Shown here in pieces: positions 47,257 to 55,789 of a stretch of 64,000 bases of DNA; within the stretch, counting starts at the first letter, position 1, and each line of letters starts with the position of its first letter. A program made the translations under genes and the position numbers. The notes beneath the pieces are model-generated. The model was given only the letters and a program-made list of their open reading frames with translations, did not search any database and had not been told where the DNA came from. Where the stretch lies: contig NZ_RCWB01000032.1 of NCBI RefSeq assembly GCF_018448885.1, positions 1-64,000 on the forward strand, read 5' to 3'. This DNA is from Photorhabdus caribbeanensis (lineage in GTDB: Bacteria; Pseudomonadota; Gammaproteobacteria; Enterobacterales; Enterobacteriaceae).

Positions 47257-47547
47257 TTAAACAAGGTCTTCTTGGGGACGAGATAAGGTTGATGCAGTAG
47301 ATGTACGCGCGTTAAGGGCATCACTCACGATTGCTGAAAATTTATCGATCTCTATTGATAAAGGCTCATATCGCAACCACCCCAAGGTACAATCGAATAG
47401 CGCTTCCAGTCGTACCACAAATTCAATCGCATCGCGTGCGGGGATCTCCAGTCGTCCGCGCTCGATTAACTCTTCCGCGCTATCACCTGTCGTGTCGCAA
47501 GCAACTTTGATAATCAATCGCCGAATGTAATTCTCTGATATTGACAT
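47257..47547 (-). CDS. Small carrier-protein-like protein lacking the phosphopantetheine serine
   Basis: 96 residues from ATG 47547, chosen because AAGGG lies about 7 bases upstream; an upstream in-frame ATG would overlap the preceding gene. The layout resembles an ACP: an N-terminal helix (YIRRLIIKVACDTTG), an acidic helix (AEELIERG), then PARDAIEFVVRLEALFDCTL, which aligns with the ACP DSLDTVELVMALEEEF helix. In that alignment the attachment Ser is Ala. If the likeness is real, it is a non-carrying ACP homologue, for example a binding or scaffold partner of the large protein encoded just upstream. It could also be an unrelated helical protein. Confidence 0.55.
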   Translation of the reverse strand: MSISENYIRRLIIKVACDTTGDSAEELIERGRLEIPARDAIEFVVRLEALFDCTLGWLRYEPLSIEIDKFSAIVSDALNARTSTASTLSRPQEDLV

Positions 47548-47564
47548 GATTTTCCCTTGAACAG

Positions 47565-50500
47565 TCATACGCAAACCTCCGTACTTATGGCACGAATAAT
47601 AGCAACAGGATCAACTTCCGCTAGTTTAAAACGGCCTTTCACCTCTGCTGCGGAGTGAGTTAGAGCACGTTGAATATAGGTTTCAATTTCCTCAGTTATG
47701 CCATAAGGCACCAACCCAAGTTGTTTGACAAATTGTTGGCATTGGCTGTCAGAGAGTAAATTGGCATGATAGGCAAGTAAGTATTCCTTACAACGCTTAA
47801 ACTTACTTTGCCAGACTACAACTTTATCTGCGATTGTAGCGGCAGAGTTTGCATTCACTGCAATTTCAGGAACATGGTGTAACACTAAATCGCGCAAAAC
47901 TGCATTTTTTGGCTCTGCAATTAGCCGTTGCAATGTGAGAGTCAAGTCACGACGATGCAACAGACTTACACCTATTCGCTCAGCGGCAACCGGTGATAGC
48001 GGCACTTGTACCATCCGCATTAGTGCCTGTTCCGGCCACATCGCTGAAAGCAGCAATCCCAGTTGCCCTGCGGTGGTGTGAAGGAGCTCCCACTGGTTTT
48101 GGTCAGCATCTGCTCTCTCCAACTTTTCAACCATACAATAAAAAGCTTTCCAGGCACCTTCAAAACCGGCAATGCACGCTCCAATTACCTCATCACGCAC
48201 AGACTGGTTCAAGCAGAGTGCAGCTAACGTTGTGGCAAAGGGCAATGAATAGACGGTGATACGTTGAATAGAGAAATCAACCGCTGCACGATAAGCGGCA
48301 TAAGCGCGAAGCAGCTCAGGCCAGGGAGAATGACCAATCATTTCATACACATGCGAAACTTCATCGTTAGGAACATACGAGAAGTCATAAGCTGTATCAA
48401 ACAGCGCCCGTAGCCAGAGCACCAATTGATGAAGATCCTCAGCTTGCCAACGTGCGCCATCAGTACGCTGCATGCGCAAGAAAAGTGTCCAAGTGCCTAA
48501 CTGACAGACTCGATTTAGTGATACTTGCCATATAGGTTGCCATTCGACAATACGCAATGCCAACGCTTCGAATACATGTAAACGGCCAATGTCCTCTTGC
48601 GGAGCGTTTGGTAGTTCAGCAAATTCAACGATCAGCTCCTTCTCATTGAAGAGGAAACTGGCCTTGTGTACCACAAAGGGTAGCGAAATCTCCAGAATGT
48701 TCCGTGTTAACTTCAATAGACAAGAACGTGCATCACCAAAGCCATCCGCGATATTTATCAGTCTGCGTAAAGGTGCAGGCAATTCAGAACCTGCTCCAGT
48801 TCGGAAGCGGGCCAGCATCCATTGGTGTAAGAGATTGTGTAGTTGATGAGCATTTTCTATAGGCAGTTGATCAGGCGCCATATTGCCGGCAATGGGTATT
48901 AAAACTTGCCAGCGTAAGAAGTCGTCGCCCAAACATTCCGCAACGTTTTCTTTTAACCCGAGCAAAAAATTATCTGGCATGGGTTGATAGCGAGCACGCT
49001 CTATCCATCTTAAGAAAGAGCGTAATGCGGCCTTTTCCGTGGCAGAAAGAGTCGACAGTTGAGCAAATGCGATCCAACCACTAAGTAGATCCAAGTAACG
49101 CTGATGCGTGACGGGATCACGTCGATCTACCACGTCGGTTAATACCGCTTTAAGCACTTGATCATAAGTATCCACCAAGTCAATGCGACAAAGGCCCTGC
49201 AATGTCGGTAAGTTCTCTTTATGAAGAGTCTCCATTAGGCTGGCGGTAGCTTGCAGTAAATCGGCTGCTTCGCGGGCTCCAGCTAATGCAGCGGCAGCCT
49301 TAAAGCATTTCAGCGGAGTCAAAAACGCCAGATAGGCAGCAAACGCTTTTGGGGCACATCCCAAGCTAGCGAGCACGATCGGTGCTAGTTGGCCGTGGTG
49401 TATTATCTCCAATAGAGAGGCCGGAGAAAGCGTGGACTCTGCCGCACCGACCAGAGAATGTACGATATTTAACCGCTCAGTATCTTCGTAAATGGGCAGA
49501 GTTTCTGTATCTGCAAGTACATAAAGTATACATTCCAACAACAAGCGTGCGTCGCTATATGGCGCAGTTATCGCAGCATCGATCAATGACGCCAGTTGGA
49601 TGGACGGCAATTTTTCAATCCATGCCTCGGTTTTAATTAACTGCATAATTAGGCGCAGATCATTGAGCCAGATGAGCCTGCCAGCCAGTGTTGGAATAGC
49701 TTTGCATAATCGCGGTAATGCAGATTGCGGATTATTTTTGGCGCTGAGAGCACAGAGATAATCTGCTGTCGCATCCATTGTCGGCCAATCAGAGGGTAAA
49801 AACGCAATCGCTCTCTCACCTGCCTGTGCGAGGAGCCAACCGGTTAAACTGGGGCTCCGAATAGCATTACCATTTTGCAGCCAGGTGTCGGTTGGAAAAA
49901 TCGTGCGCTGTTTAAGTGTGCTATAGGTTTTTTCCGTTAACACCGGTAAGCCAATCAACGCACTTTGCAGAACATCGGTAACACGTTGAGATGTAAGCTC
50001 GGTTATTGACAGGAATTCACTGTCGTCAAACACACGTTGTACTGAGGCAGGTAAATTAACCGATTCGGCGGTTTCCGTTTTCAGTTCGATAAACGGCTTT
50101 TGTGCACTAAAGTAGGCCAATTCCCCCATACTATCAATGACTACCCAGGGAACAGCGGGAATATCCGTTAGTTGGCTAAGAAAAACCGGCAAATTTTGTT
50201 GGCGAAACATAATGCCAGCGTGTTCACTAGCCACCCCAGATTCAACGAAGACAGCGGTAAGCGCCGCTTGCACTGACGGAGGGAGACGCAGGTAACGAGA
50301 CCAGGCATCATCCAATGTCGATGCAGAAAGGAAGCTGCCTAAAGAAGGAGCCGAAGGAGGCAGTAGTGCTGTCACCGGTACTGTGTGCATACAATGCGCC
50401 AGCTCGGTTCGTACTTCGGCAGTTAACCGCTGAACACGACGTTCAAGCGTGTAACTAGGCGCAGGGCGCACCTGTACTAGCCAAAGTTTATCTACGCGTA

Positions 50501-51332
50501 CTTGGCGTAATTGTGTGCCATACCACAAGGGAGCGGATAACGTCGGCCAATGATAGGCAACCGAATTTACCCTTGAACCGGGCGATTGTGCTGCCGCAAA
50601 GCCAAAACCAAACGCCAGTTCTCCCCGGACGCCATCAGAAGCAGCCAAGGTCAGTCCAGTGGCCGATACCAGACCATGATCTGTTTCCAATACCCACTCA
50701 GTATCCAACGCAATTTCAGAAAAATGTTGATGCAACTGCCTGATAATTCTGTACAAACCATGACATGCATCGGCTGTCAGATAAGGCGCCTGTAAAGGTT
50801 CCACTCTGGGTGGAATGCCTTCAATCAACCGCTGAACAAAACAGGTGATTGGCTGTGGCTGATAATCAGGATTGATTAGTCGTTGCTGTGCGATAGCCCG
50901 AGGTTCAAATCCACTGAAAGTAACTTCAGCAACAATGTCGGCAAAATCTGCTGTACGATGGCAAATTATACTCGCATAGCCACCCGCATTGACGAAAATT
51001 ACACCATCTTCCAGACCTGCGCTACGAACAATCCAGGGAGGCGGGCCACATACTTCCTCTACTTGTTTTATCCAATCATGATGCTCCGTAATATGTTTGC
51101 TGTAGATGGTGCGTAACAAAGCAACATCAGCATGTGGAGAAGCCTCTGTGATGGCAAGCACCTCATCGGCAGGAAGCGCCAACAAAGGGGGAATAAGAGC
51201 CGAAAAATCGACGTGCCAGGCGAGCTGTTGTAATCGTTCAAATTTTGCAGTCATCAGTTTTATTTTCTTACCGTTAGAGTCAAAATCCCAAGTGAGTTTT
51301 CGCGTTGAATAAGTACGAGTCGCGACTTTCAT
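47565..51332 (-). CDS. Large PEP-synthase-like ATP-grasp/phosphohistidine protein with unknown C-terminal domain
   Basis: 1255 residues. The N-terminus resembles the ATP-grasp domain of PEP synthase and pyruvate phosphate dikinase: WIVRSAGLEDG at 100-110, FVQRLIEG at 165-172, and LVQVRP near 285-290 (family LWxVQARP). It is followed by SEHAGIMFRQQNLPV near 369-383, matching the swivelling phosphohistidine motif HAxIxxRxxxIP, with candidate His371. The PEP/pyruvate TIM barrel is absent. Residues 400-1255 are an all-helical region I do not recognise. By family logic it may phosphorylate an unknown substrate using ATP through a phosphohistidine, as rifampin phosphotransferase does, but the domain order differs (His domain second, not last). 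It forms an operon with the small carrier-like gene. Confidence 0.7.
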   Translation of the reverse strand: MKVATRTYSTRKLTWDFDSNGKKIKLMTAKFERLQQLAWHVDFSALIPPLLALPADEVLAITEASPHADVALLRTIYSKHITEHHDWIKQVEEVCGPPPWIVRSAGLEDGVIFVNAGGYASIICHRTADFADIVAEVTFSGFEPRAIAQQRLINPDYQPQPITCFVQRLIEGIPPRVEPLQAPYLTADACHGLYRIIRQLHQHFSEIALDTEWVLETDHGLVSATGLTLAASDGVRGELAFGFGFAAAQSPGSRVNSVAYHWPTLSAPLWYGTQLRQVRVDKLWLVQVRPAPSYTLERRVQRLTAEVRTELAHCMHTVPVTALLPPSAPSLGSFLSASTLDDAWSRYLRLPPSVQAALTAVFVESGVASEHAGIMFRQQNLPVFLSQLTDIPAVPWVVIDSMGELAYFSAQKPFIELKTETAESVNLPASVQRVFDDSEFLSITELTSQRVTDVLQSALIGLPVLTEKTYSTLKQRTIFPTDTWLQNGNAIRSPSLTGWLLAQAGERAIAFLPSDWPTMDATADYLCALSAKNNPQSALPRLCKAIPTLAGRLIWLNDLRLIMQLIKTEAWIEKLPSIQLASLIDAAITAPYSDARLLLECILYVLADTETLPIYEDTERLNIVHSLVGAAESTLSPASLLEIIHHGQLAPIVLASLGCAPKAFAAYLAFLTPLKCFKAAAALAGAREAADLLQATASLMETLHKENLPTLQGLCRIDLVDTYDQVLKAVLTDVVDRRDPVTHQRYLDLLSGWIAFAQLSTLSATEKAALRSFLRWIERARYQPMPDNFLLGLKENVAECLGDDFLRWQVLIPIAGNMAPDQLPIENAHQLHNLLHQWMLARFRTGAGSELPAPLRRLINIADGFGDARSCLLKLTRNILEISLPFVVHKASFLFNEKELIVEFAELPNAPQEDIGRLHVFEALALRIVEWQPIWQVSLNRVCQLGTWTLFLRMQRTDGARWQAEDLHQLVLWLRALFDTAYDFSYVPNDEVSHVYEMIGHSPWPELLRAYAAYRAAVDFSIQRITVYSLPFATTLAALCLNQSVRDEVIGACIAGFEGAWKAFYCMVEKLERADADQNQWELLHTTAGQLGLLLSAMWPEQALMRMVQVPLSPVAAERIGVSLLHRRDLTLTLQRLIAEPKNAVLRDLVLHHVPEIAVNANSAATIADKVVVWQSKFKRCKEYLLAYHANLLSDSQCQQFVKQLGLVPYGITEEIETYIQRALTHSAAEVKGRFKLAEVDPVAIIRAISTEVCV

Positions 51333-51700
51333 ACCAACCCTAATGCTCTACCTGATATCTCTATTATTGGTATCAGGTTTTTCTAGGTAAGTTTTTGCAT
51401 TTTACGGTAGATCAAAACAGTTAAGCCGGCAGGCAATTCTCTTAAATGCTCTACTATTTTGGTGCGGTTATTTAGAATGCCTCCTGAAAAACAGCGATAT
51501 AATTCCCATGTCTAAACACAGCAAGAGGAATATAAAAGAGCCAAGTATATCTCTCTGATAAGCAATTCCGTATTTCCTCCTAATCAACACTCAAAATATA
51601 AAAAAAGAATATTTCGTCACAAAAAAGCTTTTAAAATATTATAGAGAAATATTTTAGACCTCCCAGTTAGTTAACGAATATTTATACGGAGGTTTATCAA
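51333..51700. other. AT-rich intergenic region, probable promoter of the ATP-grasp operon
   Basis: About 370 bp without a convincing gene. The part next to 51332 should carry the promoter of the 47257-51332 operon. A very short plus-strand frame (MSKHSKRN...) starting near 51510 has no support. Confidence 0.4.
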
Positions 51701-51750
51701 ATTAATCGTCCGAACAAATCTGGCACGTTTCTTTCGTTGATAACCCTCAA
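51701..51750 (-). repeat. 50-bp repeat next to the lrp-like gene (copy 1)
   Basis: About 80 percent identical, in the same orientation, to 53768-53817 (shared core gaacnaatctggca and ttgataacc). It lies just past the stop of the Lrp-type gene. The second copy abuts an IS982-type remnant, so this may be the trace of an old insertion. Confidence 0.55.
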
Positions 51751-51754
51751 ATGC

Positions 51755-52210
51755 CTATGTCAACGGAAGAGGACGATCTTGGATAACGGTTTTCATGACG
51801 AGGGTAGATATTAGGCGCTGAACGCCAGGCATGCTAGACAACCGTTCGTCATAGAGCTTCTGAAAAGCGGGCAGATCATGCGTAACGACGTGCATAAGAT
51901 AGTCAGGATCACCGAAAAGCCTTTGCGCCAAAATAATCTGCGGTATTTCCGTAACGGCGTCTTCAAATGACCTGATTGCCAACCTGTCCCCTTCACGCAA
52001 GGTTACAAACACAATCGCGGAAAAGTTAAAACCAAGGCTGCTAGGATCAAGATGGGCACGATAGCCTCTGATAATCCCCGATTGTTCCAGTGACCGTACC
52101 CGGCGATGACATGGTGAAAGGCTGAGACCTACCCGTTCAGCAAGGTCGGTCACGGAAAGACGACCGTCCGCCTGTAGTTCAGCAAGAATCTTGCGATCAA
52201 TCTTATCCAT
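51755..52210 (-). CDS. Lrp/AsnC-family transcriptional regulator
   Basis: 151 residues from ATG 52210. N-terminal winged helix (IDRKILAELQADGRLSVTDLAERVGLSLSPCHRRVRSLE) and a C-terminal RAM ligand-binding domain (SFEDAVTEIPQI, GDPDYLMHVV). It is divergent from a LysE-type exporter, the classic arrangement in which an amino-acid-sensing Lrp regulator controls the pump. A longer in-frame start to 52261 is rejected, as MDKIDRK is the conserved beginning of the family. Confidence 0.93.
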   Translation of the reverse strand: MDKIDRKILAELQADGRLSVTDLAERVGLSLSPCHRRVRSLEQSGIIRGYRAHLDPSSLGFNFSAIVFVTLREGDRLAIRSFEDAVTEIPQIILAQRLFGDPDYLMHVVTHDLPAFQKLYDERLSSMPGVQRLISTLVMKTVIQDRPLPLT

Positions 52211-52472
52211 TTGGAAGGATCTCTCTTTTATCCGTATCAAAATAACCAAAGTTGGAAGCACATTTTAACGATAGAAGGATATTCTTTCCACTGATGTAAA
52301 CAGCCCGGATGTACTTATATTTTTCATCAAAATGGTAATCCGGAAATGGGAATAATAAAGGTGGAAATAATATGCGTATTTACTCATGTTGCAGGAATCT
52401 TTCAGACTGGAAGACACTACAACTTGTGACTGTAGAAGCTGTAACCCTGCAATCTAATTGGGGAATAAAACT
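52211..52472. promoter_or_regulatory. Divergent promoter region between the Lrp-type and LysE-type genes
   Basis: About 260 bp shared by two divergent genes. The exporter start at 52473 follows GGGGA. I cannot assign -35/-10 boxes with confidence; Lrp-type binding here is inferred from the arrangement. Confidence 0.45.
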
Positions 52473-53087
52473 ATGGAATTAAGCCTGTTTGCTGCATTCT
52501 GGGTTGTCTCCGTTTTGCTTATCATCACTCCAGGAGCAGACTGGGCTTACGCCATATCTGCTGGTATGCACGGCCGTGTAGTACTTCCTGCGGTAACAGG
52601 ACTACTATGCGGGCACCTCATTGCGACAATTGTTGTAGCAGCCGGTGTAGGAGCACTGGTTGCTGGTACGCCAGTCGCTCTGACAGTATTAACAGTAGCC
52701 GGAGCAAGTTACCTGCTGTGGCTTGGCATTAACATGATCTGTCATCCTTCTGTACCTACAGCAAGCGATGAGCGGGAGGTAAGCTCCAGGTCACAATGGG
52801 CGATAAAGGGGCTCTGTGTCAGTGGACTGAACCCGAAAGTCTCCCTGCTATTCCTGGCACTGTTGCCGCAGTTCACCGATCCGACAGCCGGCTGGCCGAT
52901 CCCGGCACAAATTATGGCACTGGGTCTGCTTCACATTTTAAGTTGTGGTGTAATTTATCTGATAGTCGGGTATGGTTCCCGGGCAATCCTAAAAACCCGC
53001 CCACAGGCCGCGCACGTTGTCAGCCGGGTATCCGGCACCGTGATGATTATCATCGCGGCACTCTTATTGGTAGAACAATTCCTCTGA
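52473..53087 (+). CDS. LysE/RhtB-family amino-acid exporter
   Basis: 204-residue inner-membrane protein with about six hydrophobic segments and family motifs: VSVLLIITPGADWAYAISAGM at the N-terminus, LCGHLIATIVVAAGVGAL, GASYLLWLGI, and GLNPKVSLLFLALLPQF. It exports amino acids or derivatives; the substrate cannot be told from sequence. ATG 52473 has GGGGA nine bases upstream; a TTG at 52458 is an alternative. It is the only clear plus-strand gene of the window. It and the Lrp-type gene sit between two operons of opposite orientation and are bracketed by a 50-bp repeat. Confidence 0.93.
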   Translation: MELSLFAAFWVVSVLLIITPGADWAYAISAGMHGRVVLPAVTGLLCGHLIATIVVAAGVGALVAGTPVALTVLTVAGASYLLWLGINMICHPSVPTASDEREVSSRSQWAIKGLCVSGLNPKVSLLFLALLPQFTDPTAGWPIPAQIMALGLLHILSCGVIYLIVGYGSRAILKTRPQAAHVVSRVSGTVMIIIAALLLVEQFL

Positions 53088-53189
53088 GAATGTAACAAAT
53101 GTCTGATATCACAATCACACAACTGTGAAGATTATGAAACAGCACGCCCACGCCATATAAGGAGGGAAAGTCGGTGTTTGTGCCGTTAT

Positions 53190-53268
53190 GCGTAAACTCT
53201 TACGGTTAGCTTATGATGAGATGAAATCGGACACATTATTTAACTCAGAAATACCGCTTGCAGTTTAA
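53190..53268 (+). pseudogene. IS110-like transposase C-terminal remnant
   Basis: VCAVMRKLLRLAYDEMKSD followed by a short tail and TAA at 53266-53268. VMRKL with a following helix is typical of the C-terminus of IS110-family transposases. An in-frame stop lies just upstream, so this is a relic. Confidence 0.4.
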
Positions 53269-53304
53269 TGACTGACACGGTATTTGAGCTCTCTTAAGCC
53301 GTCC

Positions 53305-53767
53305 CTAAGAAATCCTTTTCCGAATGGAAATATTCAGTGACGGTTTATTCTTTTTAAGGCAATAAACAATGATTCCGCCTAAAACCGTTAATATGAATCC
53401 CTTTACACTACGGTGACACAAATGCTCTATCTGAGAAATACTCTTTAACTGATCATTGAATGGTCTCTTAATAAAACACTTTGATAACATCATCTTATCC
53501 CACTCCGCAAATAGGTTGAGGTTTTCATCTTCTTACGTATTGAAGTGATGAAAGTGACTCCGAGCTTCATTAGATCGTTCATAAGGGATTGGCTAATATA
53601 CCCTTTATCTCCGTAAAGAGAATTGGTTAGGTTTTTTACTAATTCACAAACAGGCTCACGGTAATCCACGTTGTCAGCAGTGATTTTGGCTGCCACAATT
53701 TCGCCTTGATGACTGACTATCAGATGTCATTTAAACTCATAAAACCATCCTATCGTGGTTTTTCCCC
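53305..53767 (-). pseudogene. Truncated, frameshifted IS982-family transposase
   Basis: Minus-strand order: GKTTIGWFYEFK (near 53750), a stop, HLIVSHQGEIVAAKITADNVDYREP..., LYGDKGYISQSLMNDLMKLGVTFITSIRKKMK, a frameshift near 53493, then FNDQLKSISQIEHLCHRSVKGF...KNKPSLN. This is the C-terminal half of an IS982 transposase (GDKGYIS and NDQLKNISQIEHxRHRS are diagnostic). The N-terminal half is missing. It lies directly after the arginase-like gene. Confidence 0.8.
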
Positions 53768-53817
53768 ATTAATCACCCGAACGAATCTGGCATGTTTTTT
53801 CCATTGATAACCTTTAA
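53768..53817 (-). repeat. 50-bp repeat at the end of the arginase-like gene (copy 2)
   Basis: Directly repeated with 51701-51750 at about 80 percent identity. It overlaps the stop codon (53814-53816) of the arginase-like gene and adjoins the IS982 remnant. Confidence 0.55.
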
Positions 53818-55067
53818 CGAAAAGGTGAATAGATACAGTGGTCGGCTACCACTGCCTTACTCAAATGAAAGAGATAACGACTAAGCAACCGAGCAGCCAC
53901 TGCGGCTGCTCCGTGAGCACCTTGCGAAGCATCACCGATCTCGACAAACTCCATACCAACAATACGGAACTCGCTTAACAACCGCTCAAAACAAGCCAAC
54001 AAAGGATAGAAATTGAGACCACCCAGTACAGGCGTTGCTGTCTGCGGCACCTCGGTACCAAACAGCACATCGACGTCAAAACTGATGAACCAAGGTAAAG
54101 AACGATCCATATTCCTGAATAGGCGTTCGTAACCCGCTGTCTCCGCTTCAAAAGCCGAGAGCACATAGAGCTTAGGCTCCACTTCTAACTGGAGGTTCTC
54201 AGTAGGTTGACAAAAATAATCACGAATACCAACCTGCCAAATTGATACAACATGAGGCATACGACGAACCCAGTGCATGACATTAGCATGGTTAAGCTGC
54301 AAATCGCAGGGCGCCCCCATAGCATACAGATCAGGATGTGCATCAAACTGCAACACCCCCAGACGTGGATAACGCTCACCTAAAGCCCTTATGCTGTAGA
54401 AAGCCTGGGCATGGTCCCCCCCTAGGATAATTGGACACGCATCCCGTTCCACAATATTACGGCATACATAGGTAAGCCGTTCACCAACATCGGTAGCACT
54501 ATCCACACTAGGACGATATACGACATCGCCAAGATCGAACAAACGCAGACGTTCTGGCTCCAACCGAGTACCGAAATCAAGATCCAGTAAAACCCCTTTT
54601 CCCGCTGTACCCAGAGGATGCCTAAAGCACTGTACTAACTGAGAACGCACGCGTTGACCACCACCTGCAACCGATATCTCTCCTCCTGTTGTCGTCAGGA
54701 TAGGAGCATGCAATAGCACGGCATCATCGGCCTGGAGTTCATCAAGATCAAAGACGCTCATTGACTGTCCCGCCGGTTCCGAAACCGGTATACAAAGCCC
54801 GCCTTCCAAGGCAGTACTCGCCTCTTCCGGCAGCAGAAAATGGTACTTCACCATAGCCTCAAACACAGCAAGCCCCAGATGCTGGACTATCATTACTCCG
54901 GCCAAAACAGCCTCTGACTTTATCTGTTCCAATAATGATCTTATTTTGCCGGACACGCGCAGCCGCTTAGTTCCCAGAGGAATACTGATCTCTATACGCC
55001 CAGGTTCAACAGGATCGTAACGCAGTCCAGGGTGAACACGGTATCTAAGGTTTACCCGAGCCTTCAT
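53814..55067 (-). CDS. Arginase/ureohydrolase-family enzyme with RRE-like N-terminus (predicted peptide arginase)
   Basis: 417 residues from ATG 55067, which overlaps the previous stop by ATGA and has AAGGAGGG 8 bases upstream. Residues from about 110 match the ureohydrolase fold, with all six Mn ligands: GGDH (H219), FDAHPD (D242, H244, D246) and SFDVD (D331, D333), plus EFVEIG near 376. Residues 1-85 (IPLGTKRLRVSGKIRSLLEQ...YHFLLPEE) resemble a PqqD/RRE winged helix, the domain by which RiPP enzymes bind leader peptides. Free-arginine arginases lack such an extension. Next to an Arg-rich precursor gene, the likely reaction is conversion of peptidyl Arg to ornithine with release of urea, as known for RiPP peptide arginases of the OspR type. 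Confidence 0.85.
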   Translation of the reverse strand: MKARVNLRYRVHPGLRYDPVEPGRIEISIPLGTKRLRVSGKIRSLLEQIKSEAVLAGVMIVQHLGLAVFEAMVKYHFLLPEEASTALEGGLCIPVSEPAGQSMSVFDLDELQADDAVLLHAPILTTTGGEISVAGGGQRVRSQLVQCFRHPLGTAGKGVLLDLDFGTRLEPERLRLFDLGDVVYRPSVDSATDVGERLTYVCRNIVERDACPIILGGDHAQAFYSIRALGERYPRLGVLQFDAHPDLYAMGAPCDLQLNHANVMHWVRRMPHVVSIWQVGIRDYFCQPTENLQLEVEPKLYVLSAFEAETAGYERLFRNMDRSLPWFISFDVDVLFGTEVPQTATPVLGGLNFYPLLACFERLLSEFRIVGMEFVEIGDASQGAHGAAAVAARLLSRYLFHLSKAVVADHCIYSPFR

Positions 55068-55789
55068 GAGCTCATCCCTCCTTCCAACCAAGGAAGCAAT
55101 TGGTGAAACTCTAGGGCTCGCGCGCAGTCAGCTACTTTATGAGCAATTTCTGGCGATACAAAATTCCTAGTCAAGCTAATAGTTGGCCCTTCATTCACCA
55201 CCTCATGCCACCAAGTTGCAGGAATGTATAACAAATCGCCTTTATTGACCTCTAAGTAGCGCCACTCTCCTTGGTCGCAACGGGTTTCGAGCACTTGTAA
55301 GGCTTGAGCTCTCTGTTGCTCATACTCATGGTCCCAACAAACTGGCGCATGTAAAGCTAACCGTTTCTTGCCCTCAATCACAGCCAGCCAAGCATGAGTT
55401 TCCAACACATCGTAATGGAGAGCGGTGCCCGAACAATCGGCACCAATGAATATCCATAGAAGAGGCTTGAATAGCTTCTCTGGAATGCTTTGCAACAAAT
55501 CACCGACAGCGGGTATAGGCTCATTGAAGTCCTGCAACATATCTGGATTATGCTCAAAGAATCTCCATCCAGAAGCATACAAGTTAGCCAACCGCCCTTC
55601 ACCGCTTTTCAAAGCCTGAATATATTCACATACAGGAACTTCAACCTCGAACTCTCCATTTGCATTACTCAGCGCCAACTTCTGCTCCTTCATCCCTGCA
55701 AAGAATTCCCAGCTCCAGCGCCGGTGAGCAGCCCAGTCCAAAGTGACTCCCGTTAGTAAAATAGGCGACATCAACATCATTTCACTCAT
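55064..55789 (-). CDS. Cupin_8/JmjC-like hydroxylase (FIH-like), third oxygenase of the operon
   Basis: 241 residues, Fe(II)/2-oxoglutarate oxygenase fold of the FIH/Cupin_8 type. The metal site is visible as HYD (H125, D127) in GADCSGTALHYDVLE and a distal His195 in IPATWWHEV. It overlaps the ABC transporter gene by 8 bp and the arginase gene by 4 bp. FIH-like enzymes hydroxylate Asn, Asp or His side chains. Here the target would be the precursor peptide encoded at the head of the operon. The other two cupins are larger and have a C-terminal helical and winged-helix part; this one does not. Confidence 0.85.
   Translation of the reverse strand: MSEMMLMSPILLTGVTLDWAAHRRWSWEFFAGMKEQKLALSNANGEFEVEVPVCEYIQALKSGEGRLANLYASGWRFFEHNPDMLQDFNEPIPAVGDLLQSIPEKLFKPLLWIFIGADCSGTALHYDVLETHAWLAVIEGKKRLALHAPVCWDHEYEQQRAQALQVLETRCDQGEWRYLEVNKGDLLYIPATWWHEVVNEGPTISLTRNFVSPEIAHKVADCARALEFHQLLPWLEGGMSS

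Noticed and set aside
53814-55067. Ordinary agmatinase or arginase of arginine catabolism
   Set aside because: The N-terminal extension, the ATGA overlap with a cupin gene, and the Arg-rich precursor at the operon head point to a peptide substrate.
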